Below are positions 1 through 4,901 of a DNA stretch of 7,170 nucleotides, in pieces; position 1 is the first letter of the stretch; every line of letters starts with the position of its first letter. This DNA comes from CAZHMN01 sp964533705 (GTDB taxonomy: Bacteria; Electryoneota; B3-LCP). The stretch is from contig CAZHMN010000114.1 in NCBI GenBank assembly GCA_964533705.1, forward strand, positions 1 through 7,170, read 5' to 3'. The position numbers and the translations under genes are program-made. The notes beneath the pieces were generated by a model, which made no database searches, had not been told where the DNA came from, and worked only from the letters and a program-made list of their open reading frames with translations.

Positions 1-43
1 CCACTTTTACCAGGAATCCATCTGTGAATTTATAGGCTTTCAT
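1..43 (-). CDS. Unidentified protein, N-terminal fragment cut by the window edge
   Basis: Only the first 14 codons are present. They read MKAYKFTDGFLVKV from an ATG at 43-41, and the frame stays open to the edge. A GAGGA Shine-Dalgarno-like sequence (52-48) lies 4 bases upstream of the ATG. An in-frame TAA at 64-62 closes the frame behind it, and a GTG at 61-59 is the only other possible start. The ribosome site followed by a sensible N-terminus suggests a real gene read leftward, the same direction as the ispG operon but 327 bases beyond it. I do not recognise the family, and 14 residues are too few to assign a function. Confidence 0.45.
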   Translation of the reverse strand, partial: MKAYKFTDGFLVKV

Positions 44-154
44 GGCATCCTCGTGTTTCACTTAAGTCGAGTTGTAGAGTAGACTCCGATTACACAAAGT
101 CTCGAGAATGATTTCTGAAGTGCCGAAACGGCATGGCACACTTAATATCCACCT

Positions 155-244
155 GCCGCAGTTTCGACTATTACATTTACTCTACGGCCGCGGTTTCATT
201 TACTCTACCGGCCGCGGTTTCAACTATTTACATTTACTCCACCG
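155..244. repeat. Three degenerate tandem repeats, unit up to 34 bp
   Basis: Copies lie at 155-186 (32 bp), 187-210 (24 bp) and 211-244 (34 bp). Each begins GCCGC(A/G)GTTTC and ends ATTTACTC(T/C)AC(C)G. Copy 2 equals copy 3 with an internal 10-bp loss (AACTATTTAC), and copy 1 lacks two single bases. The 2/3 junction and the junction with the next element read CCGGCCGC, so each carries the palindrome CGGCCG. A fourth GCCGCAG at 245 begins the adjoining hairpin instead of a further full copy. The copies abut directly without unique spacers, so this is a small tandem array and not a CRISPR. Function is unknown. Confidence 0.8.
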
Positions 245-266
245 GCCGCAGAATAAATTCTGCGGC
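245..266. repeat. Perfect hairpin at the end of the tandem repeats
   Basis: The arms GCCGCAGAA and TTCTGCGGC pair perfectly over 9 bp around a TAAA loop. No T-run follows on either strand, so it does not look like an intrinsic terminator. Its left arm begins with the same GCCGCAG as tandem copy 1, so the hairpin is physically part of the repeat array. It could act as an RNA stabiliser or processing site at the 3' end of the ispG transcript, or as a mobile intergenic element. Nothing in the sequence decides between these. Confidence 0.7.
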
Positions 267-271
267 TGAGA

Positions 272-297
272 CTTTGATTAAAGTCGCTTACGCGACT
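272..297 (-). terminator. Possible weak terminator downstream of ispG
   Basis: Read on the minus strand, AGTCGC-GTAA-GCGACT forms a 6-bp stem (297-282) followed by TTTAATC, a short and impure T-tract. It lies about 75 bases beyond the ispG stop codon, where the operon should end. The adjacent segment ACTTT-GATT-AAAGT (271-284) can form a competing small hairpin. The stem is short and the T-run poor, so termination here may be weak or factor-dependent. Confidence 0.3.
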
Positions 298-370
298 CGA
301 TAACTCAGTTTGACAGCAGTATGAACACTATCCACTGAAAACCGTGCTTCGATTGATGAGCCTATTGGCA

Positions 371-1492
371 TCATTCACCAGTTTTGATCGGTTTGGGAAT
401 CGGCCGTTGGGCATCTTCGGAGGCGGATTCGTCTATGAAGAGGCGAACTTCCTTCAACAATTCTTCGACGATTTTTTTTTCGGGAACTTTACGCAGGATT
501 TGCCCGCGGCGAAAAATCAAACCAGAACCGTTTCCGCAGGCCACTCCGACGTCGGCTTCGCGCGCTTCGCCAGGGCCATTGACGGCGCAGCCCATGACGG
601 CGACCTTAATTGGTTGCCGAATTTTTCGTAGCGTCTCATCTATCTGCACCGCAATGGGAATGAGGTCAACTTCGGTGCGACCGCAGGTGGGGCAACTGAT
701 CAAAGTGACGCCGCGCTGGCGCAGTCCCAGGCTGCGGAGGATCTCCCAGGCGACGCGCACCTCTTCCACGACGTCACCGGTCAGGGAAATACGCAAAGTG
801 TCCCCGATCCCTTCGGCCAGAAGCGTGCCTACACCCACGGCGGAACGGACCGCACCCGGAAGGGTGAGACCCGCTTCGGTAATACCGAGGTGAAGAGGCC
901 AATCAGTCTTCTTCGATATGCTGCGATAAGCGTTGATGGCGGTTAAGACGTCAGATGCCTTCAGGGATAGTACCAACTGCAGATCGGGAACGGAAGAAAG
1001 CAATTCGACCTGCCGCAAGGCGCTCTCCACCAGAGCTTCGGGTGTGGGGCCACCGTGCTTTTCCTGGATATCCTTTTCAACCGAACCGGAATTCACACCC
1101 ACACGGATGGGGACACCTCGTGCTGCCGCTTCTTGGGCCACCTTCAGGGCGCGATCCGGACCGCCGATATTACCCGGATTCAGGCGAATCTTGTCGGCTC
1201 CTCTTTTCAACGCGCCCAGCGCCAGCCGATAGTCGAAATGAACGTCGGCGATCAAGGGCAGATTGGTCTTTTTGCGGATTTCAGCGAAAGCATTGACAGC
1301 ATCTTTATCCGGTACCGCAATGCGCACCAACTCACAGCCCACTTCTTCCAGGCGGTGAATCTGTTCGAGGGTGGCTGGAACGTCAGTCGTGGCGGTGCTG
1401 GTCATGGATTGGACGCGCACAGGTTCGTCTCCGCCGATGCCGAGGGTTCCAACCCGTACTCGCCTGGTCTTTCTTCTAACGATCCGATTCAT
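371..1492 (-). CDS. ispG: 4-hydroxy-3-methylbut-2-enyl diphosphate synthase IspG (GcpE)
   Basis: This cytosolic iron-sulfur enzyme of the MEP isoprenoid pathway reductively converts methylerythritol cyclodiphosphate to HMBPP, using electrons from ferredoxin or flavodoxin. The 373-residue length matches the short bacterial form (about 370). The N-terminal TIM barrel is recognisable from VRVQSMTSTAT (26-36), IADVHFDYRLAL (81-92) and KIRLNPGNIGG (101-111). The C-terminal cluster domain has all four expected 4Fe-4S ligands: C267 and C270 in SCPTCGR, C302 in MGCAVNGPGEA, and E309. The coding strand has a run of nine A within the codons for EKKI (338-341), yet the frame continues normally to the TGA. 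The ATG lies 4 bases after the rodZ stop with no obvious Shine-Dalgarno, so translation is probably coupled to rodZ. It is the last gene of the operon. Identification is secure. Confidence 0.97.
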   Translation of the reverse strand: MNRIVRRKTRRVRVGTLGIGGDEPVRVQSMTSTATTDVPATLEQIHRLEEVGCELVRIAVPDKDAVNAFAEIRKKTNLPLIADVHFDYRLALGALKRGADKIRLNPGNIGGPDRALKVAQEAAARGVPIRVGVNSGSVEKDIQEKHGGPTPEALVESALRQVELLSSVPDLQLVLSLKASDVLTAINAYRSISKKTDWPLHLGITEAGLTLPGAVRSAVGVGTLLAEGIGDTLRISLTGDVVEEVRVAWEILRSLGLRQRGVTLISCPTCGRTEVDLIPIAVQIDETLRKIRQPIKVAVMGCAVNGPGEAREADVGVACGNGSGLIFRRGQILRKVPEKKIVEELLKEVRLFIDESASEDAQRPIPKPIKTGE

Positions 1493-1496
1493 GACA

Positions 1497-2441
1497 CTAA
1501 TTCGAAGTGACGCTGTCGAGCCGCTCGTTTTCTATCGGCTTGTCCTCAATTTCCCCATTGTAATTGAGATGCCAGGCGCCCAAACGCTGTGATTTAATAC
1601 CTTCCGGCCCGATTACCATCGTTATGGGTTTAGCTTTGGGGCCCAGGGTTTTTAAGGTATCTTCCCCCATGATCAGTTCCAGACCGGCGGCGTTTCCGAT
1701 GACGAGGTGAATTTCATCGGAGGCCCTCAATGTTATCTTATCACCGGGTGAGAGCAAAACGTCCCGGACTCTATCCTGGTCCATAATGGCCTGGAGCCAG
1801 CAGGTCTCCACAGCGAGGGCCTGTAAAACAATCCCCATGACCGGTTTTCTCTCCGCCTCTGTCAGATCACGGGACCTTGATGTAATGCTCTGATCCACTT
1901 CACGGGATGGAGTTTCTGTTTCGGTCTGCGCTTGCGCGGTTTCTGGTTGCGTACCCAGTTGTTCCGAGGGCGGCACAGTGGATTGACGATCTCCGGCCGG
2001 CTCGATCTCCTTATCACCCGATTTGAACACCATAGACAGAACAATTATTAAAATGACGATGACCAGAATCCCGGCGAAGATAACAACTTTGTGCTTGCCC
2101 AAATGGGGCAGTTCCGGGATCTCTTCGGTATGATCCTTCTCCAGCGCAGTTTCCTCATCTCCATCCAATTCGGGGCGATCCAGCAGTTCATAGCGCACCA
2201 TCTCGCGGTATTTCTTCATCACTTTGGGCACGTTCATGCCGACAGTTTCGGCGTAGGCCTTCAAAAAAGCTTCCATGTAGGGTCGAGGCAGTAGATCCCA
2301 ATCCCCCATTTCCATGGCGCGCAGGTATTTTATGTCTATCTTGGTGATCTCAGAGATCTGCTCGATGGACATGTTCTTATATTCGCGAGCATTGATCAGC
2401 TCACGCCCGAATTCGATAATGGATTCTCGTGATTCGGACAT
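1497..2441 (-). CDS. rodZ: RodZ-like cytoskeletal anchor: HTH, one membrane helix, DUF4115 domain
   Basis: RodZ links the MreB cytoskeleton to the inner membrane and supports rod shape. Residues 8-80 form an Xre-like helix-turn-helix domain (FGRELINAREYKNMSIEQIS, then DWDLLPRPYMEAFLKAYAE). Aromatic residues Y55, F59 and Y63 occupy the fourth-helix positions which, from family knowledge, contact MreB. A single hydrophobic helix lies at about 118-138. It is followed by a low-complexity Gln/Glu/Thr/Pro linker (about 140-200) and a C-terminal beta-rich DUF4115-type domain (about 203-287; ETCWLQAIMD, LLSPGD, GLELIMG). The 314-residue length is close to the E. coli protein (337). Adjacency to ispG matches E. 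coli gene order and supports the call. The start is an ATG preceded by GAGGA at a spacing of 8. A different HTH-type membrane protein is unlikely because of the DUF4115-like tail. Confidence 0.9.
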   Translation of the reverse strand: MSESRESIIEFGRELINAREYKNMSIEQISEITKIDIKYLRAMEMGDWDLLPRPYMEAFLKAYAETVGMNVPKVMKKYREMVRYELLDRPELDGDEETALEKDHTEEIPELPHLGKHKVVIFAGILVIVILIIVLSMVFKSGDKEIEPAGDRQSTVPPSEQLGTQPETAQAQTETETPSREVDQSITSRSRDLTEAERKPVMGIVLQALAVETCWLQAIMDQDRVRDVLLSPGDKITLRASDEIHLVIGNAAGLELIMGEDTLKTLGPKAKPITMVIGPEGIKSQRLGAWHLNYNGEIEDKPIENERLDSVTSN

Positions 2442-2449
2442 ATTACGAT

Positions 2450-2454
2450 TCCTC
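2450..2454 (-). promoter_or_regulatory. Ribosome binding site of rodZ overlapping the maf stop codon
   Basis: GAGGA on the minus strand lies 8 bases before the rodZ ATG. Its first two bases are the last two of the maf TGA. This is the clearest Shine-Dalgarno in the operon and fixes the rodZ start. The overlap implies that ribosomes finishing maf uncover or reload the site. Confidence 0.7.
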
Positions 2455-3082
2455 AGACGCTCTTGATCAAATCCCAGAGTTGGGATAGTGGTAGGCCGAC
2501 GACATTAAAATAACAGCCCTCGATGGACTGAATCCACAAACCGCCGATCCCCTGTATACCGTACGCGCCGGCTTTATCCAGAGGTTCGCCGGTCATGACG
2601 TAGGTATCAATTTCGGACGACGACAGCGACCGCAAGGTTACGGCGGTACGGCTAACGGCTGTGTTTCCGATCCTCGATGAAGCCGGGATAAAGCACATAG
2701 CCGTCCAGACCTCATGGACTCTCCCGGATAAACTGCGCAAGATTGAGGCGGCTTCCTGATGATCTTGAGGTTTCCCAAAGACGCGGTCATCCAGCTTCAC
2801 GATCGTATCGGCTGCCAGAACTGAATAGGCTGAAAATTCCGCCTTCACGCTCTCTGCTTTTTGAACAGCTCTACGGCGCAGCAGTTCCCCGCCATCCCAG
2901 GATCCGTACTCACTTTCCTGCACAGAGGGGGGCACGACTTTGAAAGGACATCCGACGGCGCGAAGTATAGCCGCCCGCCGAGGGGAACTCGAGGCCAGGA
3001 TAATCGGCTTTGTAACTCCTGCCAATTGCCACAGTTCTGCAGCCTGTGGAATCAAATCACCCATACTTGTCTTACCATCCAT
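2453..3082 (-). CDS. maf: Maf family nucleoside triphosphate pyrophosphatase, dTTP/UTP type (YhdE-like)
   Basis: Maf proteins hydrolyse nucleoside triphosphates, including modified ones, to the monophosphate and pyrophosphate. They act in the cytosol in house-cleaning and have been tied to septation arrest. Visible motifs in order are SSSPRR (31-36), ADTIV with the catalytic-type Asp (91-95), GKPQD (104-108), SGRVHEVWT (119-127), DKAGAYGIQG (169-178) and EGCYFNVVGLPL (188-199). The DKAGAYGIQG and VVGLPL pattern resembles the dTTP/UTP subgroup more than the m7GTP subgroup (YceF). The 209-residue form starts at an ATG overlapping the prenyltransferase gene by 11 bases and carries about 25 extra N-terminal residues. 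The in-frame ATG at 3064 (M7), just past the upstream stop, is an equally reasonable start. No strong Shine-Dalgarno settles the choice. Cell-shape genes also neighbour maf in Bacillus. Confidence 0.93.
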   Translation of the reverse strand: MDGKTSMGDLIPQAAELWQLAGVTKPIILASSSPRRAAILRAVGCPFKVVPPSVQESEYGSWDGGELLRRRAVQKAESVKAEFSAYSVLAADTIVKLDDRVFGKPQDHQEAASILRSLSGRVHEVWTAMCFIPASSRIGNTAVSRTAVTLRSLSSSEIDTYVMTGEPLDKAGAYGIQGIGGLWIQSIEGCYFNVVGLPLSQLWDLIKSV

Positions 3083-4013
3083 TCGGCCGTCCGATTAACA
3101 ATGCTGCAAGTCCCACCAGCATGTCCCACTTCAGCATAACGTTCAATCGGTGCAATTCCTGGGGCTTCGTCCAATGCCAAACCCAGAAAACGGCCATCAG
3201 CAGCATCGGGAGCACACCGAAAAGCGCGATGTACAGGTAACCGATGCGAAATCCACCCCAATGATAGGGAAAGGGTAGAAACAGGATTAACAACAGAAAT
3301 GATGCGCTGGCCGCCCATCTCCCGGCGTTGATTCCATAGCGAACCACGAGGGTGCAAGCATCCCCGGCGGCATCGCCCCAGTGATCCTCCATATCCTTGA
3401 CGACCTCACGCCCCAAATGGAACAGAAAAGCCAAACCCGCCGCCCAAAGGGCTGCGCCGACCGATCTGACTGCTACTCCGCCGTAGATAAATGCCAATGC
3501 GGCGATGAAAGCAATCGTCAAATTACCGAGCAGTATTGTTCTCTTCCAACGCCAACTGTAAAGCAGAAGTAAAAATACCGCCCACGATGCGACTAAAAAC
3601 GCAGCTCCGCCTATCGTCAGGGCAATCAGAAGGCCGCAAAAGAAACAACCGGCCGTAAGACGAAGCGCGGCACCATGCGAAATCCGGCCCGCGGGAATGG
3701 GACGATGCGGTTTTTGAATTCGATCCAGATCGCGGTCGCAGTAGTCATTGAAAACGTTTCCTCCCGCGGCGATCAACGCTGCCGATAGAACGGCTTTGGA
3801 GAGATCGGCCCCGAATTGAAGCCAATGGACACTCGAGATCAAACCGGCGACAAAGACCGATAGAGCAGTGATGAGGACGTTTTCAGGCCGGATAAGCATC
3901 AGATAGGCAATGATCGAAAAGGCACCGGCTTTTCCGTCCCGTTTCGCCTCGATTTGGGATTTTGAATTGATCTGTTTCAGAGGATAAAAACGTTTAATCA
4001 GACTTTTTGTCAT
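3072..4013 (-). CDS. UbiA-family membrane prenyltransferase, resembling (di)geranylgeranylglyceryl-phosphate synthase
   Basis: UbiA enzymes are integral membrane proteins that move a polyprenyl chain from its diphosphate to an acceptor, using two Mg-binding Asp-rich motifs. The first is NDYCDRDLD (89-97, NDxxDxxxD) followed by KPHRPIPAGR (101-110). The second is REVVKDMEDHWGD (202-214). The RExxKDxEDxxGD form of motif 2 is typical of the geranylgeranylglyceryl-phosphate geranylgeranyltransferase branch. MenA, UbiA, chlorophyll-synthase-like and heme O synthase activities cannot be excluded. About eight or nine hydrophobic segments run from residue 34 to 308. The first 32 residues are a basic, soluble-looking extension. 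The start is an ATG about 40 bases below a strong promoter, without a visible Shine-Dalgarno. As first gene of the operon ending in ispG, it sits with a source of its prenyl substrate. The acceptor is unknown. Confidence 0.88.
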   Translation of the reverse strand: MTKSLIKRFYPLKQINSKSQIEAKRDGKAGAFSIIAYLMLIRPENVLITALSVFVAGLISSVHWLQFGADLSKAVLSAALIAAGGNVFNDYCDRDLDRIQKPHRPIPAGRISHGAALRLTAGCFFCGLLIALTIGGAAFLVASWAVFLLLLYSWRWKRTILLGNLTIAFIAALAFIYGGVAVRSVGAALWAAGLAFLFHLGREVVKDMEDHWGDAAGDACTLVVRYGINAGRWAASASFLLLILFLPFPYHWGGFRIGYLYIALFGVLPMLLMAVFWVWHWTKPQELHRLNVMLKWDMLVGLAALLIGRPNGW

Positions 4014-4060
4014 AATTGTCAGTTGGCAAGCCGCGGTAATCAGGTCGTTTGACGCGTGGA

Positions 4061-4089
4061 AATATAATGAAAATAAGGGGAAAAGTCAA
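4061..4089 (-). promoter_or_regulatory. Sigma70-type promoter for the prenyltransferase-maf-rodZ-ispG operon
   Basis: On the minus strand TTGACT (4089-4084) and TATATT (4066-4061) are separated by 17 bases. Each box matches consensus at 5 of 6 positions. The -35 box starts at the base immediately after the ATPase stop codon (TAA, 4092-4090). Transcription would start near 4054, giving a leader of about 40 bases. No terminator is visible between the two transcription units, so read-through from the metF transcript is also possible. Confidence 0.7.
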
Positions 4090-4890
4090 TTACTTTCTAT
4101 CAGGGTTCTGGGCGCAGTCAGTTGCTTTAAGGAGACGGAAGATCAAAGGAGCGTCAATTCCGAGGGAGTGCAAACCTTGCGGATCGGCGAAGATTTCTTT
4201 GGGCGGGGCGTCATGAACGAGGCGTCCTTCATGGAGGATGATCAAGCGGTCGGCGATCAGCGTCTCCTCCGGGAATTGGGTGATAAGAACAACGGTGCGT
4301 TCACCTCTGAGGCTCTGAATCATGTCGCGCACCTCCCTGCGGCCGCTTGGGTCCAGCAGTGAAGTTACTTCGTCGAGAATGAGAAGCTGGGGTTGCATAA
4401 CCAGCACCGATGCCAAAGCCAGGCGCTGTTTTTCACCCCCGGAGAGGAGATGGGGAGATCGTTTGCTATAGCGGGCGAGGTTGACCTGAATAAGAGCCTC
4501 ATCGACGCGGGTGCGGATCTCAGTCGGCAGAACGCCCAGATTTTCCAGGCCGAAGGCCACTTCACGCTCTACTGTGGCCGTCACCATTTGCTCGTCCGGG
4601 GATTGAAAGACGATGCCGACGCGGCCTGAAACAGCTCGGCGGCCGGCTGACGTTCCCAGATCCGATCCGAGCACTTGCAGTTTGCCCGAAGAAGGGGTCA
4701 GCAATCCGGTCAGGAGCCTTGCTAAGGTAGATTTCCCGCAGCCATTCGGTCCCATGACCGCGATCAATTCACCCCTCGCTATTTTCAGGGAAACGTCAAG
4801 CAGGGCGGGCTTTTCCATTTCGGGGTAGAAATAGGTCAGGCGATCAGCGAGGACGCAGGTCGTAAGGCTCTCACGAGGAGATTTTGTCAA
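4090..4890 (-). CDS. ecfA: Energy-coupling factor (ECF)-type ABC transporter ATPase, EcfA-like
   Basis: This cytosolic ATPase would power an ECF importer for vitamins or metal ions. Numbered from the TTG at 4890 (266 residues), it shows Walker A GPNGCGKST (47-55), Q-loop FQSPDEQM (95-102, the ECF-type FQxPDxQ), signature LSGGEKQ (149-155), and Walker B plus D-loop LLILDEVTSLLDPSGR (169-184, close to EcfA1). The H-loop reads ITQF, with Q205 instead of the usual His (codon CAA). The start is uncertain. TTG at 4890 follows the metF stop by 11 bases. CTG at 4905 overlaps that stop and has a well-placed GGTGA. GTG at 4989 would lie deep inside metF and seems unlikely. No EcfT or substrate-binding gene is present nearby, so its partner and substrate are unknown. 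Confidence 0.88.
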   Translation of the reverse strand: MTKSPRESLTTCVLADRLTYFYPEMEKPALLDVSLKIARGELIAVMGPNGCGKSTLARLLTGLLTPSSGKLQVLGSDLGTSAGRRAVSGRVGIVFQSPDEQMVTATVEREVAFGLENLGVLPTEIRTRVDEALIQVNLARYSKRSPHLLSGGEKQRLALASVLVMQPQLLILDEVTSLLDPSGRREVRDMIQSLRGERTVVLITQFPEETLIADRLIILHEGRLVHDAPPKEIFADPQGLHSLGIDAPLIFRLLKATDCAQNPDRK

Positions 4891-4901
4891 ATCAGGAGAG
4901 G

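Larger units (their letters stand above)
44..370. other. Non-coding region between the ispG operon and the left-edge gene
   Basis: I see no credible gene in these 327 bases. They hold a short hairpin at 121-133 (TGCCG, AAA, CGGCA), three degenerate tandem repeats at 155-244, a perfect hairpin at 245-266 and a second hairpin at 282-297. The octamer GTAGAGTA at 74-81 is the inverse of TACTCTAC, which occurs in the repeats, so the left part could pair with them. Base composition alternates between GC-rich junctions (CGGCCG at 185, 209 and 243) and AT-rich stretches. That pattern fits an intergenic repeat element better than coding sequence. Confidence 0.6.

Noticed and set aside
155..266. CRISPR array
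   Set aside because: The copies abut directly without unique spacers, differ in length (24 to 34 bp) and no cas gene is present.
245..266. Intrinsic terminator at the 9-bp perfect hairpin
   Set aside because: Neither strand has a T-run after the stem. The weaker stem at 282-297, followed by TTTAAT on the minus strand, is a better though still poor candidate.
384..893. Plus-strand open frame of 169 codons opposite ispG
   Set aside because: It lies antisense to the iron-sulfur domain of ispG, is rich in Ser/Arg/Pro as shadow frames often are, and has no plausible ribosome site.
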